In this document: piece after piece, positions 1 through 8,222 of the stretch
How the letters are laid out: each line of letters opens with the position of its first letter
Position numbering within the stretch: position 1 is the stretch's first letter
Source of the DNA: Ruegeria atlantica
GTDB lineage: Bacteria > Pseudomonadota > Alphaproteobacteria > Rhodobacterales > Rhodobacteraceae
DNA: 33,556 nt
NCBI GenBank assembly: GCA_013032095.1
Contig: WQBJ01000041.1
Span: 1-33,556, forward strand
Direction: 5' to 3'
Program-made: the position numbers and the translations under genes
Notes under the pieces: generated by a model
Told to the model about the DNA's origin: nothing
What the model saw: the letters and a program-made list of their open reading frames with translations, nothing else
Databases searched by the model: none

Positions 1-381
1 AGCGCCGGTGAAGGGGGTTCTAAGGTTTACTACAAACCTCCGCAAGCAGAAAATTACATCTTGCGCGTTTTTTTTGCAAAATTCTGTTTTAGTGTTTTTT
101 TTCAAATAGATAGATGCAAACCACTCGCTGTATTCTGCCGCATGGCTTCGTGGAACTCAGCATGAACCGAACCGCCAGCAGACGTTCGACTCGGCGCCCA
201 CCCTAGATATAGTGAGTCCACCAAACACAGCCACAAGACAGCACCGAGTCGGATCACTCAAACCGATTCAGATTCCGGTCAAAATCCCCGACTCACCGCG
301 TTCTGGGAGGCTGAAAAAGACAAAGGACACATACCGGGTCTTGCGCATCGGTCTCGGATACGGTCACCTCGCCACAACGAT
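1..381. other. No gene recognised; upstream region of pxpB
   Basis: I see no convincing gene here. The first 110 bases hold a short inverted repeat (AGGTTT at 23-28, AAACCT at 34-39) and two T-rich runs around 69-76 and 97-104. These could be the tail of an upstream transcription unit or a promoter region. The rest should contain the promoter of the oxoprolinase operon, but I cannot point to a certain -10/-35 pair. Confidence 0.5.
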
Positions 382-1155
382 ATGCCCGAGCCCATAATCA
401 ATATGAAACCTACGCACGCTTCTGCTTTTCCTAGCATCCGAACGGTTGGCCTGGACGGATTGCTGGTCTCGTTCGCCGACACCATGGCAGAGCCCCCGAA
501 CCGGGCGGCGCTGGCGTTTCGCAATGCCATCGACACTCTGAAATTGGATGGGGTGATCGAGACGTCGGCCTCACTGGCTTCAACCTATATCCGGTTTGAT
601 CCCTTGGTCCTGTCCCATCCCGAAATGCGAAGGCAGGTGGACCGGATTTTGCGTCAGCAGGACTGGTATCAGGCCGCTCTGCCCGCAGGGCGGCACTTGT
701 GGCAGGTGCCAACCGTATACGGTGGAGACCTTGCGCCCCAGTTAGATGAAGCTGCGGCTGCTGCCGGGTTGTCTCCAACCGAGGCTATAAGGCGACTGAG
801 CGAAACCCGTGTGCGCGTCCTGACCATTGGGTTTGCGCCAGGGCAGCCATATCTCGGACCACTGGGACCAGAATTCAACATCCCGCGCCTTAAGGAACTG
901 ACTCCAATGGTGCCAGAAGGCGCACTGGTTTTGGCGATCTCGCAATTTGTGCTGTTCTCCGGGCCGACACCGACCGGGTGGCGGCATGTGGGCCAAACCG
1001 CGTTTCGCTGTTTTCGTCCGGAAGCCGAGCAGAGCTTTGCCCTGCGTCCCGGCGATGAGATGCAGTTCCTTTCCATAACACGCGAAGAACTGGAGAGCAT
1101 CCAATCGACCAATGATGGTTCAGGCGGCGCAACCTGTGAGGAGATCCCGGCATGA
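382..1155 (+). CDS. pxpB: 5-oxoprolinase subunit PxpB (KipI family)
   Basis: A PxpB/KipI-family subunit, 257 residues. With PxpA and PxpC it forms the bacterial ATP-dependent 5-oxoprolinase, which opens 5-oxoproline (pyroglutamate) to glutamate in the cytoplasm. The family's cyclophilin-like signature is visible: VPTVYGGDLAPQLDEAA at residues 109-125 and IGFAPGQPYLGPL at 149-161, followed by the NIPRL segment. It is the first gene of a pxpB-pxpC-pxpA operon and its TGA overlaps the pxpC ATG (ATGA at 1152-1155), indicating translational coupling. The start is uncertain. The ATG at 403 is an alternative, because neither has a strong ribosome binding site and family members usually begin just before the 'IR..G' segment. 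The family also includes KipI, the sporulation kinase inhibitor of Bacillus, but the operon argues for oxoprolinase. Confidence 0.9.
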   Translation: MPEPIINMKPTHASAFPSIRTVGLDGLLVSFADTMAEPPNRAALAFRNAIDTLKLDGVIETSASLASTYIRFDPLVLSHPEMRRQVDRILRQQDWYQAALPAGRHLWQVPTVYGGDLAPQLDEAAAAAGLSPTEAIRRLSETRVRVLTIGFAPGQPYLGPLGPEFNIPRLKELTPMVPEGALVLAISQFVLFSGPTPTGWRHVGQTAFRCFRPEAEQSFALRPGDEMQFLSITREELESIQSTNDGSGGATCEEIPA

Positions 1156-2150
1156 GCCTGAAGGTCCACTCTATAGGCCCGGCCTGTACTGTACAGGATC
1201 GGGGACGGACAGGTTACCTGGATCAAGGTCTTTCGCGTTCCGGGGCGGCGGATTTATTGGCGCTCCACGAAGGGGCCGCTCTGCTGGGGCAAAGCCCAGA
1301 CTGCGCGGCACTGGAAATGGCGGGGATGGGTGGAACGTTCGAAACCACTCAGCAAATCTGCATTGCCCTCACTGGTGCGCCCATGCAGGCGAGCATTGAT
1401 GGCACCCCGATTATCTGGAACGCCGCATATTCTATGGAGGCCGGCCAGCAACTGATGATCGGGGCCGCGAAGCAAGGCAACTATGGCTATCTGCATATAG
1501 GCGGGGGGATTGATACGACAGTGTTTCTCGGGTCTCGCTCGACGCACCTCACAGCAAATGTTGGGCGCACAATACAAGCAGGGGATATACTGCCAACCAG
1601 TTTGCACTTAGGAAGAGCCGGCATGAAGTTGCGACTTGATGACCGGTTTACCGGAGGCACTTTGCGCGTGCTGGCCAGCTTTCAGACCCCGCTTTTCGAT
1701 CAGGAAACGCTGGACCGTTTTACCCAGACCACGTTTAAGCGCGGGGCGCGAGCGAACCGGATGGGGATGCAGTTGGACAGCGATGGCGAGGGCTTCGCCG
1801 CGAAAGGCCAGCTGAACATCTTGTCCGAGGTGATTACTCCTGGCGACATTCAAATGACCGTTACCGGGAACCCCTTTATCCTGCTGCCCGAATGCCAGAC
1901 GACCGGAGGATACCCCCGTATTGCCACCGTCCTGCCCTGTGATTTGCCGCGCGCAGCGCAAACCCCCGCGGGCGGGCAGGTACAATTCGAATTCGTTACT
2001 ATGGATGAAGCCGTTGCCCTGCACGCGGCCTACCTGTCCGATCTGGCGCTGCTGGGCGCACAGATTGAACCTTTGGTCCGCGATCCGCATGATATCCCGG
2101 ACTTGCTGTCCTACCAATTGATCGGCGGAATGATCTCTGCCACCGAGTAA
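1152..2150 (+). CDS. pxpC: 5-oxoprolinase subunit PxpC (KipA/AHS2 family)
   Basis: The partner subunit of PxpB in 5-oxoprolinase, 332 residues, carrying the biotin-dependent-carboxyltransferase-like (AHS2) domain. Diagnostic N-terminal sequence is VQDRGRTGYLDQGLSRSGA, matching the family's 'QDxGRxGYxxxGvxxxGaxD' region, followed by the 'LLGQSPDCAALEM' stretch. The start overlaps the pxpB stop by four bases, and the stop lies 12 bases before the pxpA ATG, so all three subunits should be made together. The length is normal for the family and nothing looks damaged. It was formerly often annotated as an urea amidolyase-related protein or allophanate hydrolase subunit 2. The three-gene context makes oxoprolinase the better call. 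Confidence 0.92.
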   Translation: MSLKVHSIGPACTVQDRGRTGYLDQGLSRSGAADLLALHEGAALLGQSPDCAALEMAGMGGTFETTQQICIALTGAPMQASIDGTPIIWNAAYSMEAGQQLMIGAAKQGNYGYLHIGGGIDTTVFLGSRSTHLTANVGRTIQAGDILPTSLHLGRAGMKLRLDDRFTGGTLRVLASFQTPLFDQETLDRFTQTTFKRGARANRMGMQLDSDGEGFAAKGQLNILSEVITPGDIQMTVTGNPFILLPECQTTGGYPRIATVLPCDLPRAAQTPAGGQVQFEFVTMDEAVALHAAYLSDLALLGAQIEPLVRDPHDIPDLLSYQLIGGMISATE

Positions 2151-2162
2151 GGAGTATTGCCG

Positions 2163-2924
2163 ATGCCTAATGTCGATCTGAATGCCGATATGGGAGAGAG
2201 CTTTGGCCCCTGGAAGATGGGTGATGACGAAAGCCTGCTAAAAATCATCACTTCGGCCAATATCGCCTGCGGCTTTCACGCGGGCGACCCGGACGTTATG
2301 GCGAAGACTATGGCGCTGGCTGCCGAAAACGGCGTGGGCATCGGCGCGCATCCCGGCTTTCCCGACCTTCAGGGCTTTGGCCGTCGCAACATGAAGGTGC
2401 ACCACGCCTCGCTGCGCAATCTGGTTCGCTATCAGCTTGGCGCGGCTATGGGTGTGGCTAAGGCCGTCGGCACCAAGGTCCGGCATCTGAAACTGCACGG
2501 GGCGCTGGCCAATATGTGCTCGGTCGATATCGACATGGCCCGGGCCTGCTACCAAGGCGCGCTGGACGTGGATCCGGACATTATCATCATGGTTTTGGCG
2601 GTCACCAAACAGGAAGAAGCGGCTCGCGATCTGGACTGCAAATGGGTCGGAGAGATATTCGCGGACCGAGCCTACAATGATGACGGTACGCTGGTGGATC
2701 GCAGTCTGCCCGGCGCTGTCATCCATGATCCCGAACTTGCCGGTCCGCGCATTCTGAACATGGTTCGCGAAGGGGCCATCATCACTGAATCCGGCAAACG
2801 ACTGGAAACCTCGATCGACACGATCTGCCTACATGGGGATGGCCCGACCGCAGTACAGATCGCCCGGTCGGTACGCGAAAACCTGATCGCAGGTGGGGTC
2901 GAAGTGACAAAATTCATCCGATAG
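2163..2924 (+). CDS. pxpA: 5-oxoprolinase subunit PxpA (LamB/YcsF family)
   Basis: The LamB/YcsF subunit of 5-oxoprolinase, 253 residues, a NodB-like TIM-barrel fold. It opens with the family hallmark VDLNADMGESFGPWKMGDD and then SANIACGFHAGDP, which contains conserved acidic and histidine residues of the presumed active site. I place the start at ATG 2163 because a GGAG box at 2151-2154 sits 8 bases upstream; a TTG at 2157 in the same frame is less likely. It is the last gene of the pxpBCA operon. The pathway returns glutamate from 5-oxoproline arising from glutamine or glutathione breakdown or taken up from outside. No transporter gene is seen next to it. Confidence 0.93.
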   Translation: MPNVDLNADMGESFGPWKMGDDESLLKIITSANIACGFHAGDPDVMAKTMALAAENGVGIGAHPGFPDLQGFGRRNMKVHHASLRNLVRYQLGAAMGVAKAVGTKVRHLKLHGALANMCSVDIDMARACYQGALDVDPDIIIMVLAVTKQEEAARDLDCKWVGEIFADRAYNDDGTLVDRSLPGAVIHDPELAGPRILNMVREGAIITESGKRLETSIDTICLHGDGPTAVQIARSVRENLIAGGVEVTKFIR

Positions 2925-3075
2925 TCATAAAGGCGTAAGACCTGCGCCACTCCCTCTTACTGTTGCCCACTCGGATTTCAGGCCCTAGCATGCCTGCAAG
3001 TGCATGTTCTGATTATTGGAAATCCAAGCAAGGCCACGTCCGGGTAGCGCCGGGTCTGAGCAAGGAGGGAAATTT

Positions 3076-4323
3076 ATGTCTTTCGATTTGATGTCTTATG
3101 AACCCCGGGGCGACAAGAAGAACTCGGACTTCTTTCAAGAATACCTGCCGAAGATTTACGAACGCCGTACCAACTCGGGGATCGCCGATCAGGTGGGCGC
3201 AATGCGTGCGATTGTCTTGCAGGTCGAAACCACGGCGCTGTTCGATACGCTGATCGAGCTTTATGTGATGACCCCCTACCGCCACACGGCAACCTATCTG
3301 GGACAGACCCACAAATTCTCGGTCCTGCATTCGCACTCCGACTACCCGGCTATGATCGTGATGGCCCCGCTGAGCCCCAGCTTTGAGGACTTTATCCCCC
3401 GCATCAACCGGATGTACCCGCTGGCACGGAACACCCCGCAGACCCGCTATGTCGGAGAAATTTATGGTGCCGAGGACCTGAAAGCTCTGACTAAGACGTT
3501 GGAGGACCAGAATATCCGCTTTGAATATAGCGGCGACACTGAAAACCCGTTTTACACACTGGAAGGATTCAGGTTCACCACCCCGTCGGATTTCACCTGC
3601 AACCGGGTCGGATATTCAACACTGGATTTCAACGACCCTGACAGTCTCGGCCTGGGCGACCGCATCCTGCTGAGCGATGCGGAACAGGCGCAGTTGGATC
3701 AGGCTGCCGCCTTTGGCACGGACAGCAAGATCGCCCCGCTGATGCTGGGGATCGACCACCTGGCCACACGCATTCTGGCTGGCGAGCGTGAAGATGCGAT
3801 CCTCGAGTTCCTGACCATGGTGCCCTATTATTTCTGGGGGGCGTACAACATCTTCGACATGAATTCCTCGACCAACGTGAACCGGAACGCAAATGTGGAT
3901 GACGACAAGAAATCCCCGGCCAAGGTGTTTACCGCGAATAACACGCCCTCTTTTGTAAATTCCTTCGAGCAACTGCCCATGCCCACCGAAGATTTCGTCC
4001 GCAATTACGGCCGCCGCCTGCATCACATGGCCGTCGAAGTTCAGGATGGCGATCACAATGCCGGTGAAAAGAACGTCGATTTCGTGGTCAATACGCTCAA
4101 GGACAAGGGTGTGCCGTTCCTGGCCCATGTCGTCGGCGAGTGCAAAGATGACCCTAACCTGAAGCAGATTTTCTCGAAACACTCAAAGCACACGCTGCTT
4201 ATCACTGAGTATATCGAGCGCTGTCATCACTTTGACGGTTTCTTCACCAAAGACAACGTGGCAGCCCTGACAGCGGCCGCCGGGCAGGATGAGCAATACC
4301 AGCACGGCCACGTTTTCGACTAG
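3076..4323 (+). CDS. VOC-fold, 4-hydroxyphenylpyruvate dioxygenase-like protein
   Basis: A 415-residue protein with the two-domain layout of 4-hydroxyphenylpyruvate dioxygenase (HPPD). Three candidate Fe(II) ligands fit the HPPD pattern: H228 in GIDHLATRI, H317 in LHHMAVEV, and E378 in LLITEYIERC. If active it would be a non-heme iron oxygenase acting on a 2-oxo acid or similar aromatic substrate. The substrate cannot be told from sequence, since sequence outside the ligands differs from classical HPPD and the N-terminal 200 residues are unusual. The start at ATG 3076 is set by a strong AGGAGG at 3063-3068. It lies 151 bases after pxpA, so it may have its own promoter. A symbol such as hpd would be premature. 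Confidence 0.72.
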   Translation: MSFDLMSYEPRGDKKNSDFFQEYLPKIYERRTNSGIADQVGAMRAIVLQVETTALFDTLIELYVMTPYRHTATYLGQTHKFSVLHSHSDYPAMIVMAPLSPSFEDFIPRINRMYPLARNTPQTRYVGEIYGAEDLKALTKTLEDQNIRFEYSGDTENPFYTLEGFRFTTPSDFTCNRVGYSTLDFNDPDSLGLGDRILLSDAEQAQLDQAAAFGTDSKIAPLMLGIDHLATRILAGEREDAILEFLTMVPYYFWGAYNIFDMNSSTNVNRNANVDDDKKSPAKVFTANNTPSFVNSFEQLPMPTEDFVRNYGRRLHHMAVEVQDGDHNAGEKNVDFVVNTLKDKGVPFLAHVVGECKDDPNLKQIFSKHSKHTLLITEYIERCHHFDGFFTKDNVAALTAAAGQDEQYQHGHVFD

Positions 4324-4332
4324 ACCAAAGTG

Positions 4333-4362
4333 AAAAAAGGGCTGCGAGTTTCCTCGCAGCCC
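4333..4362 (-). terminator. Intrinsic terminator of the carboxypeptidase gene
   Basis: A perfect 10-bp stem (GGGCTGCGAG at 4339-4348 and CTCGCAGCCC at 4353-4362) with a TTTC loop. Read on the minus strand it is followed by six T residues (A run at 4333-4338), the standard factor-independent terminator form. It lies 30 bases after the stop of the minus-strand carboxypeptidase gene. It may also end plus-strand transcription of the gene stopping at 4323, though no T run follows in that direction. Confidence 0.88.
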
Positions 4363-4392
4363 AGACCCATCCAGGAGAAAACATGTCGGATC

Positions 4393-5805
4393 TTATGACG
4401 GTCCGATCATGAAACAGGTGACATTTCGGGCCTGAAGCCTGCGGCAAGCCAGATCAGCCTGTTCGCGGGTCATCCCTTGGAATGTCGCTTCGAAACCGCG
4501 CGAGCTTTGGTTCACCTTGCGCAGCGTACCTTCCAGAGTGGTCATCTCCGACAGGGCAGTTTTCAGCAGAACTTTCTCGGCCTCGTATCGGGTGGTGTAG
4601 CGGCCCACATTAACGCCCCACAGATGCCCCCCCGATGTAGACAAGCGTGTGACGATTTCCTGTTCCGGCTCAGGCTCGATGATCGGGTCGGTTGAAGCCA
4701 GAACCAGATCGTCCGGGCGCGAGGTGGGACGTGTTGTGTCGTCGGTCGGCGCCTTGATATCCGCAGCCGCGATCGCAGCCGCGATACCATTCTGAATACG
4801 CGCGCCGTTTTTGGCAGCGGTTGCGGCGACAGTGCCTGCAACCTGCACTGCGGCCCCCGGCCCCGGTCGCAACACAGGGCGCAGGCTCGAGTTCGGCGCT
4901 CCGGTCAGGGCAGCAACCGTTGCCCCCAAGCCGACATTGCCAGCATAGGCCGGGCGAGCTGGTTTACGAATTGGCGCTCGTGAAGGGGCACGGCGGAAAC
5001 CCATATCCAACAGTTCAGCCACTTTGGCGTTGCGCGATGCGCCAGACTTACCGCCGAAGACGGTGGCAATAATACGTTCATCCTTGCGCTTGGCCGAGGC
5101 GACAAGATTGAACCCGGCGGCCCGGGTGTAGCCAGTCTTGATCCCATCCGCGCCTTTGTATGCAGCCAGCAAACGACGGTTGGTGTTAGGAACCGTCTTG
5201 ATCCCTGCATGGGTCGATTGACGCGAAAATAGGTTATAGTACTGCGGGTAGTCGTAAAGCAGATGACGACCCAGAGTGGTCATGTCGCGCGCGGTGGACA
5301 GGTGGCCCGATTCTGTCAGGCCATGCGCGTTTTTAAAGGTCGTCCGGCTCATTCCCATCGCCTTGGCGGTGCGGGTCATGCGGCGCGCAAAAGCGGCCTC
5401 GGAGCCACTGATCGCGATGCCGATGGCGGTGGCAGCATCATTAGCTGACTTCACCGCAGCTGCGCGGATCAGATAACGGAAGGCAATCGTCTGGCCGCTG
5501 CGCAAACCCAGTTTCGACGGTGGTTCGGACGCCGCTTTTTTGGTGATGCGAACCGGCGTATCCAATTCGATCTCTCCATTCCGCACCGCTTCGAACGCGA
5601 TGTAGAGCGTCATCATTTTAGTCAGAGAAGCCGGATGCAGCCGCGTATCAGCATTGCGCGAATGCAGCACCTCGCCGGTGCGTGCGTCGATCACCATCGC
5701 CGCATAAGGCGCTGCAACCCCTTGCAATGGCGCAAACGAGAGCAGCCACAAGCATGCTATAAGAAATAAGCCCATTCGGGCCGGAACTGTCCGCCGAACC
5801 TGCAC
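4393..5805 (-). CDS. D-alanyl-D-alanine carboxypeptidase with SPOR domain
   Basis: A low-molecular-mass penicillin-binding protein of the DacA/DacC (S11 peptidase) type, 470 residues. It removes the terminal D-Ala from peptidoglycan pentapeptides in the periplasm. A signal peptide covers residues 1-31 (LIACLWLLSFAPLQGVAA). All three active-site motifs are present: SLTK at 60-63, SAN at 120-122 and KTG at 223-225. After an Ala/Pro-rich linker (about 265-385) comes a C-terminal SPOR domain (about 393-470, starting near WGVNVGRY), which in other proteins binds denuded glycan at the division septum. The start is GTG at 5805 with AGAGG nine bases upstream. It has its own terminator at 4333-4362. 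S11 enzymes with a C-terminal SPOR domain are common in Rhodobacteraceae. Confidence 0.93.
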   Translation of the reverse strand: MQVRRTVPARMGLFLIACLWLLSFAPLQGVAAPYAAMVIDARTGEVLHSRNADTRLHPASLTKMMTLYIAFEAVRNGEIELDTPVRITKKAASEPPSKLGLRSGQTIAFRYLIRAAAVKSANDAATAIGIAISGSEAAFARRMTRTAKAMGMSRTTFKNAHGLTESGHLSTARDMTTLGRHLLYDYPQYYNLFSRQSTHAGIKTVPNTNRRLLAAYKGADGIKTGYTRAAGFNLVASAKRKDERIIATVFGGKSGASRNAKVAELLDMGFRRAPSRAPIRKPARPAYAGNVGLGATVAALTGAPNSSLRPVLRPGPGAAVQVAGTVAATAAKNGARIQNGIAAAIAAADIKAPTDDTTRPTSRPDDLVLASTDPIIEPEPEQEIVTRLSTSGGHLWGVNVGRYTTRYEAEKVLLKTALSEMTTLEGTLRKVNQSSRGFEATFQGMTREQADLACRRLQARNVTCFMIGPS

Positions 5806-6054
5806 GATCTTTGCCTCTGTCTACCTCACGCCGCCGGGTTTTCCCGGTCAGCTAAAAATTATTTTATTAACGATCAGGCTAACACAGGGGTCCGGTGAAA
5901 TAAACAAAAAGCTCGTAAATTCACGGTTTGTTAAGCCGGACGGCCTACACTACATGTGGCCAAGCACAACCAGCACCCCACCAAATCAATGAAAATGACC
6001 AGAATTTGTCACCGCCCAAAGCTGTTTTTTCGCAACTGAGACCAATCAGCAACA

Positions 6055-6756
6055 TCAGCTCAGTGCATGAACAAGCTCTCCAAGCTGGCCCAAATTCTGC
6101 AACTCGTGGAATCGCGGGTTATCAGATGGCTTCTCGGCCTGCTCGACTTCCCAGACCAGCCCGTGCGGCACATACACGCCCCAGCACCCGGCCTGAATCG
6201 GTGCCACCACATCCGAGCGCATTGAATTGCCGACCATCATCGCGGCGGCAGGCCCACCATTGTATTGATTAAAAATCTGCCGGTAGGTCTGCGGTCTTTT
6301 TTCAGACACGATCTCGACCCCGTCAAACAACTCACCCAAGCCCGACTGCGCCAGTTTCCGCTCCTGATCAATCAGATCGCCTTTGGTAATCAGCACGACT
6401 TGATGCGTCGCCGCCACGCTCTCAATTGCTTCACGCGCAAAAGGCAGCAGTTCGATGGGGTGGGCCAGCATCTCTTGCCCGGCTTCGATCAGTTGACGTA
6501 CGACCGAGGCTGGAACGCGGTCCTCGGTCACTTCGATGGCGGTTTCGATCATCGACAGAGTAAAGCCCTTAATTCCATACCCATAGTGCCGGATGTTTCG
6601 TTTTTCGGCCTCCAACAAGCGCTCCAACAGATGGTCCCGATCGGCATGATCGGCCAACAAATCCGTGAAATAGGCCTGTGTGAGCTGAAAAAAACGCTCA
6701 TTGTGCCATAAAGTATCATCCGCATCGAAACCGATTGTGTTAAGGTTCTGACCCAT
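6055..6756 (-). CDS. HAD-superfamily hydrolase (subfamily IA)
   Basis: A cytoplasmic HAD phosphatase-like enzyme, 233 residues. Motif I is GFDADDTLW at residues 9-17 with nucleophile D11 and acid/base D13. Motif II/III is in VVLITKGDLIDQERKL and motif IV in MVGNSMRSDVVAP. The helical cap between motifs I and II fits subfamily IA. I place the start at ATG 6756, preceded by an AGGA. A longer open frame extends to 7350 but runs antisense through clpS and has no HAD homology there, so it is not used. The gene is divergent from clpS with about 93 bases between starts. The substrate is unknown; candidates are phosphoglycolate-like or nucleotide monophosphates. Confidence 0.87.
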   Translation of the reverse strand: MGQNLNTIGFDADDTLWHNERFFQLTQAYFTDLLADHADRDHLLERLLEAEKRNIRHYGYGIKGFTLSMIETAIEVTEDRVPASVVRQLIEAGQEMLAHPIELLPFAREAIESVAATHQVVLITKGDLIDQERKLAQSGLGELFDGVEIVSEKRPQTYRQIFNQYNGGPAAAMMVGNSMRSDVVAPIQAGCWGVYVPHGLVWEVEQAEKPSDNPRFHELQNLGQLGELVHALS

Positions 6757-6849
6757 GTCGAATACGTCCTGCAGGCTCTTTTCTCTGGCCTGTTCGACGT
6801 TATATAAGCGCTCAGATAAATCGAAGCCTGAATCGGACAGTAGGACGCG

Positions 6850-7191
6850 ATGCTTGAACACCAATGGATGATGTCTGACAAATCGGACGACGACGGCGAG
6901 TCGTCCGTTCTGGTTGAGACGCGCCCCAAGACCAAGCGTCCGCCGCTGTACAAGGTTCTGCTGTTGAATGACGACTACACGCCGATGGAGTTCGTCGTAC
7001 ACGTGCTGGAGCGCTTCTTTGGCATGACCCACGCGCAAGCATTCGAGATCATGCTGACCGTCCACAAAAAAGGCGTCGCAGTCGTTGGCGTGTTCAGCCA
7101 CGAGATAGCCGAAACCAAAGTGGGTCAGGTCATGGACTTTGCCCGCAGGCACCAGCACCCCTTGCAATGCACAATGGAACGGGAAGAGTAA
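6850..7191 (+). CDS. clpS: ATP-dependent Clp protease adaptor ClpS
   Basis: The ClpS adaptor, 113 residues, which binds N-end-rule substrates and delivers them to ClpAP. The binding-pocket region is clear: LLLNDDYTPMEFVV at residues 37-50 (N40, D41) and TVHKKG at 70-75 (H72), followed by the family C-terminus ETKVGQVMDFARRHQHPL. The N-terminal tail (about 30 residues) is acidic and flexible, as usual. The start is not certain: ATG 6850 has AGGA only 4 bases upstream, and ATG 6868 or 6871 are alternatives. No clpA lies in the window, although in many proteobacteria the two are adjacent. Some alphaproteobacteria carry two ClpS paralogues, and which one this is cannot be decided here. Confidence 0.93.
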   Translation: MLEHQWMMSDKSDDDGESSVLVETRPKTKRPPLYKVLLLNDDYTPMEFVVHVLERFFGMTHAQAFEIMLTVHKKGVAVVGVFSHEIAETKVGQVMDFARRHQHPLQCTMEREE

Positions 7192-7219
7192 GGCTGCGCC
7201 GCTCTGACCAGTATCGCTT

Positions 7220-8185
7220 ATGTCCCCTCGCCTTGACCTCGCCCTGCAAAGCGGTCTGACGCTGACGCAACCGCTAACGGTGCTTGGGCCTTCATTGACC
7301 AGTGACTTGTCAGCTTTGCCCCGTGAGACGCAGGTCGTGCAACCCTTCAAACCCTTTCACGACCATTTCGCCAATCTGGGATTCTCAGTTACCCCAGAAG
7401 CGCAAGGCCCTTGCAACGACGCAATCGTAGTCTTGCCGCGCGCCAAAGCATTGGCTCGTTCGATGATTCAACAGGCCTGCACCCTTGCCAGTGGCGCAGT
7501 TGTCGTGGACGGCGCCAAGACTGATGGCGTGGATAGTCTGCTGAAAGACATTCGCAAGCGCGTTTCGATCGAGGGGCCGATCTCGAAGGCGCATGGCAAG
7601 ATTTTTTGGTTCCAATCGGATGCAAAGGCGTTCGTCGATTGGGCCGCACCCGAGCATCAGACCGTTGACGGCTTTCAAACCGCGCCCGGTGTTTTTTCCG
7701 CCGATGGCGTCGATCCGGCCTCGGCCCTGTTGCTGTCGGCATTGCCTGACAAGCTGGGTGCACGCGTCGCCGATCTGGGCGCCGGATGGGGATTTCTATC
7801 CGCAGGGTTGCTGCAGGCCCCCGGGCTGAAATCGTTGCATTTGGTCGAGGCTGATCACACCGCACTGACCTGCGCCCGCGCCAATGTATCCGACCCTCGC
7901 ACGCAATTTCACTGGGCCGATGCAGTAACATGGCGCGCGTCCGAGCCCATCGATACCGTGGTGATGAACCCACCCTTTCACACATCACGCAATGCCGATC
8001 CGGCGCTGGGGCAAGGCTTCATCACATCGGCTGCTAAGAACCTCACCCGAAATGGTGCACTGTGGTTGGTGGCCAACCGCCATTTGCCCTATGAAACCAC
8101 ACTGACCGACACTTTCGCGCAGGTCGAAGAAGTGACCGGCGACAATCGGTTCAAGGTCTTTCATGCCTCTCGCCCTCGACGGTGA
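7220..8185 (+). CDS. rsmC: RsmC-type 16S rRNA guanine-N2 methyltransferase
   Basis: A class I SAM-dependent methyltransferase, 321 residues, with the two-domain arrangement of RsmC, which methylates G1207 of 16S rRNA. The N-terminal half is a degenerate methyltransferase-like domain. The C-terminal half has the SAM-binding motif I VADLGAGWGFLS (183-194), an acidic end of strand 2 (VEADH, 209-213) and the catalytic NPPFH at 250-254, typical of enzymes acting on exocyclic amino groups. The later WLVANRHLPYE also fits the RsmC/RlmG group. It starts 28 bases after clpS without a good ribosome binding site and may be co-transcribed with it. RlmG (23S rRNA) is the main alternative. Confidence 0.8.
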   Translation: MSPRLDLALQSGLTLTQPLTVLGPSLTSDLSALPRETQVVQPFKPFHDHFANLGFSVTPEAQGPCNDAIVVLPRAKALARSMIQQACTLASGAVVVDGAKTDGVDSLLKDIRKRVSIEGPISKAHGKIFWFQSDAKAFVDWAAPEHQTVDGFQTAPGVFSADGVDPASALLLSALPDKLGARVADLGAGWGFLSAGLLQAPGLKSLHLVEADHTALTCARANVSDPRTQFHWADAVTWRASEPIDTVVMNPPFHTSRNADPALGQGFITSAAKNLTRNGALWLVANRHLPYETTLTDTFAQVEEVTGDNRFKVFHASRPRR

Positions 8186-8222
8186 TCCCGGCTAACCTAC
8201 GCTGTAACTCAGGAGTATTAGC

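Noticed and set aside
6757..7350. A 198-codon upstream extension of the HAD hydrolase frame
   Set aside because: It runs antisense through clpS, has no HAD similarity, and a good ATG with ribosome binding site exists at 6756.
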